DNA from: Candidatus Uhrbacteria bacterium
Lineage (GTDB): Bacteria > Patescibacteriota > Patescibacteriia > UBA9934 > GWF2-40-263
Assembly (NCBI GenBank): GCA_903843045.1
Contig: CAIMOJ010000029.1
Location: 1 to 40,429 of the forward strand
Direction: 5' to 3'
Length of the DNA stretch: 40,429 bases
Shown piece after piece: positions 23,761 through 31,816 of the stretch. Made by a program: the position numbers and the translations under genes. Within the stretch, counting starts at the first letter, position 1, and each line of letters starts with the position of its first letter. The notes under the pieces were generated by a model. It was not told where the DNA came from and ran no database searches. It saw only the letters and a list, made by a program, of their open reading frames with translations.

Positions 23761-25127
23761 CGAAGCATGGATACGGCGGCCGCGGACCCGGCCAGGGACA
23801 TAATTCCGACGATTGCCCAGCCGATAAGCGATGCAATCGGCCCGTTCGCCCGTTTTCCCATGATTTTGTGGTTTCCGCTGATCCGGATGATCAGGAACAG
23901 GATGACCGGAGCGATCATTCCGTTCGCGACCGCCGACCAGACGAGCGCCTTGATGGGGTCGAGCCCGACGAAGTTGAGCCCGAGTCCGACGAGCATCGAC
24001 AGGATGATCACGCCATAGAACGCGTGGGCGGACTTGAACGGGCGATACAGTCCCTGCTTCCATCCGAAGCTTTCCGAGAGCGCATAGGACGCGGATCCCG
24101 CAAGGACGGGAACGGCGAGCATTCCCGTGCCGATGATCCCGACGGCGAACAGAAGGTACGCGTACTCGCCGGCGATCGGCCGGAGGGCGAGGGCGGCGTC
24201 GGCGGCGGTCACGATGTTCGTGATGCCGTGCGTGTACAGCGTTCCGGCGCAGGCCGCGATGATGAAGAACATTACCACGTTCGAGACAAGCATCCCCGAC
24301 CAGACGTCGACGCGCATCTTCCTGATATCGTCGTCGCTCGTCTCCTTGCGACGCTCGCGGACGGTTGTCTTTCCCTGGAGAATCTGCTCTTCCACTTCCT
24401 GCGACGTCTGCCAGAAGAAGAGGTATGGCGAGATCGTCGTCCCGAGGATTCCGCAGACGAGGAAGATCTGGTCGCGGGAGAAGGTCATGGTCGGAACGAT
24501 CGCGTGCGTGAGGACGTCGCCCCAGTCCAGTCTCATCATGAGCGCGGAGAAGACGTAGGCGAGGAGGACGAGCGCGAGGTACTTGAGGTACTTCGCGTAC
24601 CGGGCATAGGTGGTGAAGATCTGAAGGGTGACGCTCAGCACGGCGAAGAAGACGACGAACAGGCCGACCGGAATCGTCGGGAAGAGAAGGGTACCTCCTT
24701 CGGCCATCGCGCCAAGGTCGGCTCCGATGTTGAACGTGTTGGCGATGACGAGCAGCGACGTGCAGAGATACAGCACCCACGTCGGATAGTGGCTCCGGAT
24801 GTTGGCGGCCAGCCCGCGCCCCGTCACGAGCCCGATGCGCGCGCACATCTCCTGGACGACGGCCATGAGCGGAAAGGTAAACGCCGCGAGCCAAAGCAGC
24901 TGGAACCCGTACCGCGCTCCGGTCTGCGAATAGGTCGCGATCCCGGACGGGTCGTCGTCGGACGCGCCGGTCGTGAGCCCTGGCCCGAGCGTTTCCCAGT
25001 ACTCCTCGGCGTCCTTGAATGGTTTTTTATCGAACAGCCGATGAAAAAAACTCGAGGAAGCGTCCATGGTCTTCTCAAGCGCCTCCGACGGGGCCGTGGC
25101 AATGTCCTCGATGAGATGGTCTGACAC
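23757..25127 (-). CDS. Nramp-family metal ion transporter, atypical binding motifs
   Basis: 456 residues with about eleven hydrophobic helices, an inner-membrane divalent-metal symporter of the Nramp superfamily. TM1 reads GPGLTTGASDDDPSGIATYSQTGARYG, so the classical DPGN is DDDPSGI (57-63). TM6 reads TTISPYLFFWQTSQE, without the Met of the classical MPH. These changes place it outside the canonical Mn/Fe group; a Mg-type or other substrate is possible. The start is uncertain: GTG at 25127 lacks a Shine-Dalgarno and ATG 25067 is an alternative. An extended -10 promoter lies at 25162-25170. Confidence 0.87.
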   Translation of the reverse strand: MSDHLIEDIATAPSEALEKTMDASSSFFHRLFDKKPFKDAEEYWETLGPGLTTGASDDDPSGIATYSQTGARYGFQLLWLAAFTFPLMAVVQEMCARIGLVTGRGLAANIRSHYPTWVLYLCTSLLVIANTFNIGADLGAMAEGGTLLFPTIPVGLFVVFFAVLSVTLQIFTTYARYAKYLKYLALVLLAYVFSALMMRLDWGDVLTHAIVPTMTFSRDQIFLVCGILGTTISPYLFFWQTSQEVEEQILQGKTTVRERRKETSDDDIRKMRVDVWSGMLVSNVVMFFIIAACAGTLYTHGITNIVTAADAALALRPIAGEYAYLLFAVGIIGTGMLAVPVLAGSASYALSESFGWKQGLYRPFKSAHAFYGVIILSMLVGLGLNFVGLDPIKALVWSAVANGMIAPVILFLIIRISGNHKIMGKRANGPIASLIGWAIVGIMSLAGSAAAVSMLR

Positions 25128-25161
25128 AAGATTTTGCGCGAGCGCTCTTAGAATCTTTGCG

Positions 25162-25170
25162 ATTATACCA
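25162..25170 (-). promoter_or_regulatory. Extended -10 promoter of the Nramp gene
   Basis: TGGTATAAT on the minus strand (25162-25170), directly after the T-tract of the preceding terminator; no good -35 is seen. Confidence 0.65.
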
Positions 25171-25199
25171 TAAAAAAAATCCGACGGAGCGTCGGACAG
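25171..25199 (-). terminator. Terminator of the 25201 gene
   Basis: TCCGACG/CGTCGGA hairpin with eight T on the minus strand, four bases after the stop. Confidence 0.85.
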
Positions 25200-25200
25200 A

Positions 25201-25788
25201 CTAGGCGTTGGAAGCCACGTGTCTCGGGGGCATGGATCGTCTCCAGGCGAGGAGGTCGATGGGTCTGGGGCAGATGACGGAGTGTTCCTGGGCGGAATGC
25301 TTGACGGAGGCGGCCCAGGGGACGTGGTCCTCGTCGAGCAGCGGGGAATGGTGCTTCGCGAGCGAGTCGACGACGTCGGCGAAGACGAGCGGGTCGATGT
25401 CGTGGAGCATCGCGGCCATCTCGGGCTCGAGCAGATCGAGCCGACCCGCGTGGGCGAAGAACCGCTCGACGATCTCGACGCGGATCAGCTGCGCGTCGCA
25501 TCCCTCGGCGGGGTGCCGCGTGATGGCCGCGGAGAGCTCCTGCGCGAACTGGACGTGGTCCGCCAGGATGCGCTGGCCCTCCCGTTTGAGCTCGTTTGCT
25601 CGCTGGTCGGCTCGGTCCGCGCGCAGGGCAAAGAACCAGAGTACGGCGACGGGGGCGACGGCGTCGAAGAGCGCCAAGGCGGAGAAGGGGACGGCTCCGA
25701 CAAGAAATCCGATGAGGTTGAGAACGACGATCGCCGCGGTGATCCGAAAGGCGGTCGTTCGCGCGGCGGTGGGGGTTGAGAAGGGCAT
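25201..25788 (-). CDS. Orphan membrane protein, 195 residues
   Basis: ATG at 25788. Two adjacent hydrophobic helices (about 14-33 and 35-56) anchor the N-terminus. They are followed by a charged helix (RADRADQRANELKREGQRI) and a soluble, mainly helical domain on the cytoplasmic side by the positive-inside rule. Several His residues in the C-terminal half (HHSPLLDEDH) do not form a known motif. Promoter at 25811-25839. Confidence 0.7.
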   Translation of the reverse strand: MPFSTPTAARTTAFRITAAIVVLNLIGFLVGAVPFSALALFDAVAPVAVLWFFALRADRADQRANELKREGQRILADHVQFAQELSAAITRHPAEGCDAQLIRVEIVERFFAHAGRLDLLEPEMAAMLHDIDPLVFADVVDSLAKHHSPLLDEDHVPWAASVKHSAQEHSVICPRPIDLLAWRRSMPPRHVASNA

Positions 25789-25810
25789 TGGGTGTTCCGT
25801 GAGCTACGCA

Positions 25811-25839
25811 ATGGTAGTCCTCCGGGGAGACGGGGTCAA
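25811..25839 (-). promoter_or_regulatory. Promoter of the 25788 gene
   Basis: TTGACC (25834-25839), 17 bp, TACCAT (25811-25816); the -35 is directly beyond the T-tract of the smc terminator. Confidence 0.7.
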
Positions 25840-25840
25840 G

Positions 25841-25875
25841 AAAAAGAGCGGCCCGACGCACGGTCGGATCGCTCT
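25841..25875 (-). terminator. Terminator of the SMC-type gene
   Basis: AGAGCG...CGCTCT stem with inner GTCGG/CCGAC-type pairing, followed by five T on the minus strand. Confidence 0.75.
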
Positions 25876-25884
25876 TATTGTTTT

Positions 25885-28140
25885 CTAGTGCCTCGCGCTC
25901 GCACCGCTCGTCACGTCCGACAGATTCACGCTCAGCAAATTCGACACGCCGTCGTCGCCCATGGTGACGCCGTACAGTACGTCGGCCTTTTCCATCGTCG
26001 CGCGGTTGTGGGTGATGACGATGAACTGGGTGAGCTTGGCGAGCTCCTCGAGGATGCCGGCGAAGCGGAAGGTGTTGGCCTCGTCGAGGGCGGCGTCGAC
26101 CTCGTCGAGGACCACGAACGGGCCCGGGTTTACGGCCATGATCGCGGAGACCAGGGCGATGGAGGTCAGGGCCCGCTCGCCTCCGGAGAGAAGGTTGAGC
26201 GCCTTGAGCTTTTTGCCCGGCGGCGTGGCCTGGATGTCGATGCCGACGATGCGGTCCTCGCGCTCGCGGATGCGGAGGGCGATCTTCTCGGTCTCGCCGA
26301 GCTGCGCCACGGCCTCATCGAGGTCGTCGCCTTCCGCGTCCTTCTTTACCTCCTCGCGCGACATCTTCACGAGCGAGCAGCTTCCGCCGCCGAACAGCAT
26401 CTTGAAGTACTTTTCGAACTCGTCGTTGATCTTCTTGAACGCCTTCTCGGACTGCTTGTGAATTTCTTCGTCGAGCTCGTCGATGATCTTCTCCGTGTCC
26501 GCCACGGCCGAGCGCAGGTCGCTCACCTGGCCGTCGAGGAACGAGAACCGCGCGTTCGTTTCCTCGAATTCCTTCACGATCTCGGGGTCGATCCCGCCGA
26601 TGAGCTCGAGCTTGTAGCGCAGGCGCTGGATCTCCGGATAGGTCGCGGCGGTGTCGACCTTGATCTCGACGCGGCGCCCGCGGATGTCGCCGGCGAGCTC
26701 TTTTAATTGCTCGTCCATGTCGCGGCCGAGGTTCGCCTGGCGTTCCTCGAGGCGGGCGAGGTCGATGGCGACGGCGTTGCGCTGGTTCTCCACGAGGTGG
26801 ATCGCCTGCTGCTTCTGGCGCAGGTCGCGCTGGAGGTCGAACAGCTCGGTGCGCACCTGCTTCTCGGTGACCGCGTGCGTCTTCATGCTCTCCTCGAGCG
26901 TCTTCAGCTCCGTCTCGGTCCCGGCGATCATCTCGCCAAGCTCGACCACGCGCGCGATCATCTTCGGGTCCGACACCACGTCCTCCGGGCTCGGCCGCTG
27001 GAGACGGGAGACGAGCGTCGTCGACGCGCTCAGCATCTCGTCGATCTTCGCGTACACCGCGTCGAGGTCCTTCATCTCGCGCAGCCCCTTGAGCCCGAGC
27101 GTCACCCCTTCGATCCCCTCGATGATCTTCGTCAGCGGCAGCGGCGCCCAGTTGCTCTGCGCGCGCACCTTTGCCATCTCGATCTCCTTCTGCACCTTGA
27201 ACTGCTCGTCGCGGAATCCCGATCGCTTCCGCTGCATGTCGTTGTACTGCTTCTGGATGACAATGAGCCCGTCGTCCTGCACGTCCTTGTCCTTCTCCTC
27301 GCGTTCCATCGCCGTGACCTTTTCGACGAGAGCGGCGACCTCGGACGTCTCCTTGTTCACCTGAATGTCGAGCCGCGAGAACTTCTCCTTCACTCCCACG
27401 AGCTCGTCGGTGAGCTGCCACCACATCGTCCCGAAGTATCCCTGCTCCAGATCGCGCAGTTTCTTCTCGACCTCCTCGCGTTCCTGGAGTCGTGACACCT
27501 GGCGCTTGAGCGACTTGAGGCGCGGCTCGATCTCGGTGAGGAGCATCTCGACCTCGGCCAGGTTCTCGTACGTTCGCTTGAGCTTCAGCATCGACTCATG
27601 GCGCTTGATCTGAAACTGCTTCACGCCGGTCGCGTCGTCAAAGAACGCCTTGCGCTCCTCGGGGGAGGACACGAGGATATGGTCGACCATCCCCTGGCCG
27701 ATGACCGAGTACGATCGTTGTCCTACGTTGGCCTGCGCGAGGAGGAGCTGGATGTCGGAAAGCCGCGCGGCCGAGCCGTTCAGGAGATACTCGGAATTGC
27801 CGTCGCGGTACAGCCGGCGGGTGACGGTCACCTCCGAGAAGTCGATCGGCATCGTGTGGTCCTCGTTGTTGAAGGTCATCGACACCTCCGCGAAACCGGA
27901 GCGCCCGCGCCCCTCGGATCCCGAAAAAATGACGTCCTGCGACTCCTTCCCGCGCAAAAGTTTCAACGACTGCTCGCCAAGCACCCACCGGATCGCGTCC
28001 GAAAAGTTCGATTTTCCCGACCCGTTCGGTCCGACGACCGCGGTAATGGGGGATACCCCGCCCTTTGGAGGAAGGAACGACAGCGTCGTTTTCTGGGCGA
28101 ATGTCTTGAATCCTTGAAGTTCGAGTTTGAGGAGAAACAT
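25885..28140 (-). CDS. Short SMC-family chromosome-partitioning ATPase without a hinge domain
   Basis: 751 residues versus about 1,150-1,200 for canonical SMC. The N-terminal head starts MFLLKLELQGFKTFA and has Walker A GPNGSGKS (37-44). The C-terminal head has the signature LSGGERAL and Walker B FVVLDEVDAALDEAN, followed by VITHNR. The arms are two coiled coils (about 155-310 and 395-600). Between them, residues about 315-395 (NWAPLPLTKIIEGIEG...) are too short for, and unlike, a normal hinge. It should organise or segregate DNA, but how it dimerises is unclear. ATG 28140 is chosen by alignment; an extended -10 (TGCTATAAT, 28171-28179) lies about 30 nt upstream. Confidence 0.88.
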   Translation of the reverse strand: MFLLKLELQGFKTFAQKTTLSFLPPKGGVSPITAVVGPNGSGKSNFSDAIRWVLGEQSLKLLRGKESQDVIFSGSEGRGRSGFAEVSMTFNNEDHTMPIDFSEVTVTRRLYRDGNSEYLLNGSAARLSDIQLLLAQANVGQRSYSVIGQGMVDHILVSSPEERKAFFDDATGVKQFQIKRHESMLKLKRTYENLAEVEMLLTEIEPRLKSLKRQVSRLQEREEVEKKLRDLEQGYFGTMWWQLTDELVGVKEKFSRLDIQVNKETSEVAALVEKVTAMEREEKDKDVQDDGLIVIQKQYNDMQRKRSGFRDEQFKVQKEIEMAKVRAQSNWAPLPLTKIIEGIEGVTLGLKGLREMKDLDAVYAKIDEMLSASTTLVSRLQRPSPEDVVSDPKMIARVVELGEMIAGTETELKTLEESMKTHAVTEKQVRTELFDLQRDLRQKQQAIHLVENQRNAVAIDLARLEERQANLGRDMDEQLKELAGDIRGRRVEIKVDTAATYPEIQRLRYKLELIGGIDPEIVKEFEETNARFSFLDGQVSDLRSAVADTEKIIDELDEEIHKQSEKAFKKINDEFEKYFKMLFGGGSCSLVKMSREEVKKDAEGDDLDEAVAQLGETEKIALRIREREDRIVGIDIQATPPGKKLKALNLLSGGERALTSIALVSAIMAVNPGPFVVLDEVDAALDEANTFRFAGILEELAKLTQFIVITHNRATMEKADVLYGVTMGDDGVSNLLSVNLSDVTSGASARH

Positions 28141-28170
28141 AGGGGCGGGAGGGGATACGATAACGGGGAA

Positions 28171-28179
28171 ATTATAGCA
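28171..28179 (-). promoter_or_regulatory. Extended -10 promoter of the SMC-type gene
   Basis: TGCTATAAT on the minus strand, back to back with the plus-strand promoter at 28187-28215. Confidence 0.65.
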
Positions 28180-28186
28180 CATGCGA

Positions 28187-28215
28187 TTGACAGGGAATGC
28201 ACCCCATGGTCTTAT
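28187..28215 (+). promoter_or_regulatory. Promoter of the 28222 RNA/leader
   Basis: TTGACA (28187-28192), 17 bp, TCTTAT (28210-28215); start predicted near 28222. Confidence 0.6.
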
Positions 28216-28221
28216 GGGGAG

Positions 28222-28380
28222 GTATGAACAACGCGTGTCGCGTCAACCAGGGTTACGCAATTCTCTCGTCCGATTGGACGATGGAGAAGATTTCGTATTC
28301 CCGAGTCGGCGCGACGGTGGCGAGGTAACCCCTCGTCATCGCAAGGCCGGCCCGGGAATTACCCCGGGCCGGTTTTGTTT
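28222..28380 (+). ncRNA. Structured RNA or attenuator leader upstream of the MFS gene
   Basis: Between the promoter at 28187-28215 and the MFS start at 28400, the predicted transcript has three hairpins. One is long and interrupted (28254-28297, core TCGTCC/GGACGA with outer TTCTC/GAGAA and TACG/CGTA). One has 7 bp (28319-28337). The last is a perfect 10-bp terminator (28347-28372) followed by TTTTGTTT. Transcription reaching the transporter must pass this terminator unless another promoter exists. A 34-codon frame (28224-28328) starts almost at the predicted +1 but is probably incidental. I match it to no known riboswitch. Confidence 0.45.
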
Positions 28381-28399
28381 CGGAGTAACCGTGACCTGT

Positions 28400-29572
28400 A
28401 TGAAATCGACCACGACGTACTACCTCTTCACCTTCCTCTTCCGCCTTGGGCTCGGCGCGACCATGTCGCTGTACACGCCGTTCCTGGCCGACATCGGGCT
28501 GACGTTCGCGCAGATTGCGACGGTCAACGCGTGCTACTGGATCGCGACGCTTTCCTTCGAGATCCCCACCGGGATGCTCGCCGACGGGCGCGGGCGCGGA
28601 TGGTCCGTGATGATGGGATCGCTCTTTTACGCGGCCGGCGGGTTCTGGTACTCGATGGCGCACGGGTTCTGGCACGCGGTTAGCGCCGAGCTGATCATCG
28701 CGGTCGGCGCGGCCTTCATCTCGGGCGCGCTGTCGTCGTGGATCGTGGACGCACCGGATCGCAAAGAGCCCGTGTCGCACGTGTTCGGGACCGCGACGGC
28801 GTTCGCGGGGCTCGCGACGATTCTCGGGACGCTGCTCGGCGTCCATCTCGCCGTCCCGTTCGGCCGCGGCGTCGCATTCGCCATCGACGGCGCGTTCTCG
28901 CTGTTCGCGTTCGTCGTCGCGGCGAGCCTGATGCAAGGAAAGGAGCTCGAGCACCCGATGGGAGAGTTCGACGCGCTCGGTCGCGCGTTCCGCCATCTTA
29001 AGTCGTCGCCGACGATGCTCTGGGCCGCCGCGATGCAGGCGTCGTACGGAATCTTCCAGACGTTCAACATGTTCTGGGCCCCGCTGCTGCTGAAGCATCT
29101 CGACATGAACGGCGTCGGCTACACCTGGATCGGGATGTACGCGGTCGTGGCGGCATCGGGCTTCCTCGTTCGCACCAGGTTCGGCCAGAAGGACGGCACC
29201 GGCGCGGGAATGGCGCTCGCCCTCGCGTTCGCCGCCGCGCCGATGCTCGCCTTCGCCATCCTCCCGCCGCTCGCCGCCTGGTTCGTCCTCCTCGCCGTCC
29301 ACGAGCTCGGCCGCGGCGCCTTCGCCCCGTTCGCCGACGCGTACGTCCACGAGCGCATCGAGTCGGGCTACCGCGCCACGTTCTCCTCGCTCCAGTCGTT
29401 CGCGCAGGAGGCCGGCATGGCCGCGACCCTCGTGGTCCTCGCCTTCGCGATGCGCCCGTTCGACAACGACCCGCAGGCGATCGTGTGGATGTGGGCGATC
29501 GCGGGCGCCGCGTCGCTCGGGGTGACGGCGGTGTTGTGGGTGAGGAGGCCGAGACTGCCGGATGCCCGTTAG
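28400..29572 (+). CDS. Major facilitator superfamily transporter
   Basis: 390 residues with twelve predicted transmembrane helices in two six-helix halves. The loop after TM2 has GMLADGRGRGWSV, an MFS motif-A variant (GxLaDrxGrk). The start at 28400 begins MKSTTTYYLFTFLFRLGLG, directly entering TM1; the longer frame to 28181 passes through a terminator. The substrate is unknown. The TAG stop lies in the loop of the terminator hairpin. Expression may be controlled by the structured leader just upstream. Confidence 0.88.
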   Translation: MKSTTTYYLFTFLFRLGLGATMSLYTPFLADIGLTFAQIATVNACYWIATLSFEIPTGMLADGRGRGWSVMMGSLFYAAGGFWYSMAHGFWHAVSAELIIAVGAAFISGALSSWIVDAPDRKEPVSHVFGTATAFAGLATILGTLLGVHLAVPFGRGVAFAIDGAFSLFAFVVAASLMQGKELEHPMGEFDALGRAFRHLKSSPTMLWAAAMQASYGIFQTFNMFWAPLLLKHLDMNGVGYTWIGMYAVVAASGFLVRTRFGQKDGTGAGMALALAFAAAPMLAFAILPPLAAWFVLLAVHELGRGAFAPFADAYVHERIESGYRATFSSLQSFAQEAGMAATLVVLAFAMRPFDNDPQAIVWMWAIAGAASLGVTAVLWVRRPRLPDAR

Positions 29573-29590
29573 CGGGCGTCCGGTTTTTTG
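29561..29590 (+). terminator. MFS terminator with stop codon in its loop
   Basis: GATGCCCG/CGGGCGTC, 8 bp, loop TTAG containing the TAG stop (29570-29572), followed by CGGTTTTTT. Confidence 0.85.
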
Positions 29591-29639
29591 TTGGTTGTTC
29601 GTTTGGCCAGGCTGATTGGAAACTCAATGTTAGCGGATT

Positions 29640-29740
29640 TAATGCGACCGCACGAAAAGCACCAACGTTATACGATTTCATACGACCGTACGAAATCCTC
29701 TTACATCGGGGACGTTGGTGGAAATCGTGTGGTCGTACTA
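29640..29740 (+). promoter_or_regulatory. Operator array upstream of the PaaX/Cas2-like gene
   Basis: Three copies of a 12-bp motif occur: GCGACCGCACGA (29644-29655), ACGACCGTACGA (29682-29693) and, inverted, TCGTGTGGTCGT (29725-29736). CACCAACGT (29660-29668) is the exact inverse of ACGTTGGTG (29712-29720), so copies 1 and 3 with these blocks form an inverted repeat of about 24 bp per arm around copy 2. A weak -10-like TACTAA (29736-29741) overlaps copy 3. This looks like an autoregulatory operator. Confidence 0.65.
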
Positions 29741-29753
29741 AAATGGAACACAT

Positions 29754-30257
29754 ATGGGAAATCGCAAGGTGGAGGTTGTCAGAGATGTGTTGCTCGGACT
29801 GTATGAGACAGCCGACCATATCGGATCGCAGTACCATCAGCTAGGAAAGACATACCCGCAGATTCTAGCGATTCGCGCGGTCAAGGAGCGTCGTCGACAG
29901 ATGGGCCTGGTCATGGCAATGAAGCGTCGCAACCTCATCGATACGCGCAAGACCGCCGCGGGACTCGAGATCGCGCTCACCGCGAAAGGTTCCATGCGCG
30001 CCGTCCGCGAGGCCGTAAAAGGGAACCGTACCAAGCTTCCGACCGGTCAGTCCTGCATGGTCCTCTTCGACATCCCCGAAAGTGCGAGCGCCTCGCGCAA
30101 CGCGTTCCGTTACTTCCTAAAGGACGCCGGATTCAAGATGGTCCAGCTCAGCGTCTGGGAAAGCCCGTTCGACGTCTTCCGCGACGTGCTCAATTTCGTC
30201 ACCGCCGCCGCGATCGACAAGTGGGTGACGGTCGTGGACGCAAGGGTGAGGACGTAG
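29754..30257 (+). CDS. PaaX-like regulator with Cas2-fold C-terminal domain
   Basis: 167 residues. The N-terminal 90 are a winged-helix-type region rich in basic residues (RAVKERRRQMGLVMAMKRRNLI then LEIALTAKG). Residues about 100-165 follow the Cas2/PaaX-C pattern: strand CMVLFDIPE, helix RNAFRYFLKDAGF, strand KMVQLSVWESP, helix, strand KWVTVVDARV. PaaX-type proteins are transcription repressors with a C-terminal Cas2-like domain; Cas2 itself integrates spacers. No cas1 or CRISPR repeat is in the window, so a regulator is more likely. The upstream operator array fits autorepression. The ATG at 29754 lacks a strong Shine-Dalgarno. Confidence 0.78.
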   Translation: MGNRKVEVVRDVLLGLYETADHIGSQYHQLGKTYPQILAIRAVKERRRQMGLVMAMKRRNLIDTRKTAAGLEIALTAKGSMRAVREAVKGNRTKLPTGQSCMVLFDIPESASASRNAFRYFLKDAGFKMVQLSVWESPFDVFRDVLNFVTAAAIDKWVTVVDARVRT

Positions 30258-30266
30258 GCTTGTTGG

Positions 30267-30295
30267 TTGACTCGAGGTCGTTGGCCGGGTAAGCT
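30267..30295 (+). promoter_or_regulatory. Promoter of the 30314 gene
   Basis: TTGACT (30267-30272), 17 bp, TAAGCT (30290-30295). Confidence 0.7.
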
Positions 30296-30313
30296 CCTCG
30301 CAGGAGGTGAATC

Positions 30314-30763
30314 TTGCAATCAGAACGTTTCGTAGATGCCGTTGATCGCGCAGGCCTTTCGACTCGTGACCGCCGCATTACGCTGGCCATGCCTGGCCTA
30401 GGGTTCGGCTTCGCGCCGAGGAACTACGACGGGTTCGTCGAACGCATCGAATGCCCGACGTGCTCGAAGATGATGGATCTGTTCGACGACGCATCAAAAC
30501 CCGTCGAACTGTCGCTTGAGGACAAGGAGCGCAAGGCGGCATACGAGCGCCGTCGCGCCTGGCCGCTCATCGGACGATTCATTCCCCATCCGGTCTACGA
30601 CTCCGCGCCGTTCGACGCGAAAGCCATGTTCGCACGTCTCGACGCGATCAAGGCCGCGTGTCCGCGCCACTGGGGAACCCCGGAAGCCAGCGCGATCGGC
30701 GAGGAGCTGATGGCAAACTACGTCCGTGCGGACCAGCTGGTTCACTCCAGCGGATCTCTCTGA
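30314..30763 (+). CDS. Small orphan protein with one CxxC
   Basis: 149 residues from TTG (30314), which has a strong AGGAGG six bases upstream and a promoter at 30267-30295. A CPTC pair (about 47-50) follows a Gly/Phe/Pro-rich N-terminal part; a second Cys (AACPRHW) is near the C-terminus. This is too few for a zinc ribbon unless paired between chains. No family recognised. It is a single gene with its own terminator. Confidence 0.7.
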   Translation: MQSERFVDAVDRAGLSTRDRRITLAMPGLGFGFAPRNYDGFVERIECPTCSKMMDLFDDASKPVELSLEDKERKAAYERRRAWPLIGRFIPHPVYDSAPFDAKAMFARLDAIKAACPRHWGTPEASAIGEELMANYVRADQLVHSSGSL

Positions 30764-30765
30764 CC

Positions 30766-30788
30766 ATCGCCGTTCTCGGCGATTTTTT
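30766..30788 (+). terminator. Terminator of the 30314 gene
   Basis: ATCGCCG/CGGCGAT hairpin with TTTTTT, three bases after the stop. Confidence 0.8.
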
Positions 30789-30798
30789 CTTTGGTCGA

Positions 30799-30827
30799 TT
30801 GACCTTCCCCTCGTCCGATGGTATGCT
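30799..30827 (+). promoter_or_regulatory. Promoter of the DHH phosphoesterase gene
   Basis: TTGACC (30799-30804), 17 bp, TATGCT (30822-30827). The predicted start is about 5 nt before the ATG, so the mRNA is nearly leaderless. Confidence 0.7.
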
Positions 30828-30838
30828 CGCCCACCGCT

Positions 30839-31816
30839 ATGGAATCCTATACCCACCGCCGAATTCACGACCTTCTCCTCAAGGCCAAGCGCCCCGTGTT
30901 TATTGCGGACGAGCGCATTGACGGGGACTCGCTTGGGTCGTCGTTGGCGATGGCGGATTTTCTCAAGGGTCGCGGGATTCGCGTTCCGGTGTTCGTCTCC
31001 GAGCCGATCCCGTCGAAGTATCGCTTCCTCCCGAACGTCGATCTCTGCACCACCGACGCGACGGTCTTCAACGACCCGTCTATCGACCTCGTCGTCTCCT
31101 TCGACTGTTCCGACGCATCCTACGTCACCCGACTCCTCGCGCTTTGTCCGGCTCGCCCGATGACGATCAACATCGACCATCATGCGACGAACGCGCGATA
31201 CGGCCAGGTGAACCAGGTGGTCGTCTCGTCCCCGGCGACGGCGGAGGTCGTCTATCGTTGGTTCAAGGAGAACAACGTCGTCCCGAGCCGCGAGGCGGCC
31301 ACCTGCCTGATGACCGGGATTTGCTTTGACACGACGGTATTCTCGAACGCGGGGACGAACCTGCGGGCGTTCGAGGCGGCGTCCGAGCTGCTGATGGGCG
31401 GGGCGAAGATCCAGGAGGTAATCCGGAACATGTACCAGAACCGCGGGGTGAACGTTCTTCGCGTCTGGGGCGCTGCCCTTGAGAGAATTCGTCGCCACGA
31501 GTCCAAGTCCGTCGTCGCAACCTTTCTTACGCGTGCCGACATTGACGGGAACGGGGCGACCGACGACGAGGTAGACGGGCTGTCCAATTTCCTAAATCTG
31601 GTGACCGAGTCCGACGTCCTGTTCGTCATGCGCGAGACCCCGGACGGAGGCATCAAGGTTTCGATGCGTTCCTCCGGTCCCGACGTGGCAAAGGTCGCGG
31701 CGGCCATGGGCGGGGGAGGACATCGGAAGGCGGCGGGATTTTCCGTGGGCGGGGTGGCGTGCACGGAGGAAGGGTGTTGGGGGTTGGTGGAGAAATGCTG
31801 TAGTATGTTCGAGTAA
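30839..31816 (+). CDS. DHH/DHHA1 phosphoesterase (NrnA-like)
   Basis: 325 residues. The DHH domain has [15 protein letters not shown] (motif I DxDSxGS), VVSFDCSD (motif II) and NIDHHATN (the DHH motif). The C-terminal DHHA1 domain ends in the substrate-binding [11 protein letters not shown]. Relatives of this size are Mn-dependent nano-RNases and pAp phosphatases (NrnA) or act on cyclic dinucleotide products; no separate orn is visible here. ATG at 30839 has no Shine-Dalgarno. A large inverted repeat follows the stop directly, then clpP. Confidence 0.9.
   Translation: MESYTHRRIHDLLLKAKRPVFIADERIDGDSLGSSLAMADFLKGRGIRVPVFVSEPIPSKYRFLPNVDLCTTDATVFNDPSIDLVVSFDCSDASYVTRLLALCPARPMTINIDHHATNARYGQVNQVVVSSPATAEVVYRWFKENNVVPSREAATCLMTGICFDTTVFSNAGTNLRAFEAASELLMGGAKIQEVIRNMYQNRGVNVLRVWGAALERIRRHESKSVVATFLTRADIDGNGATDDEVDGLSNFLNLVTESDVLFVMRETPDGGIKVSMRSSGPDVAKVAAAMGGGGHRKAAGFSVGGVACTEEGCWGLVEKCCSMFE

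Noticed and set aside
28224-28328. A 34-codon frame starting at the predicted +1 of the 28222 transcript
   Set aside because: The sequence is better explained by RNA hairpins and there is no usable Shine-Dalgarno spacing. A leader peptide is not excluded.
29754-30257. Cas2 of a CRISPR-Cas system
   Set aside because: There is no cas1, no effector and no repeat-spacer array; the N-terminal winged helix points to a PaaX-type regulator.
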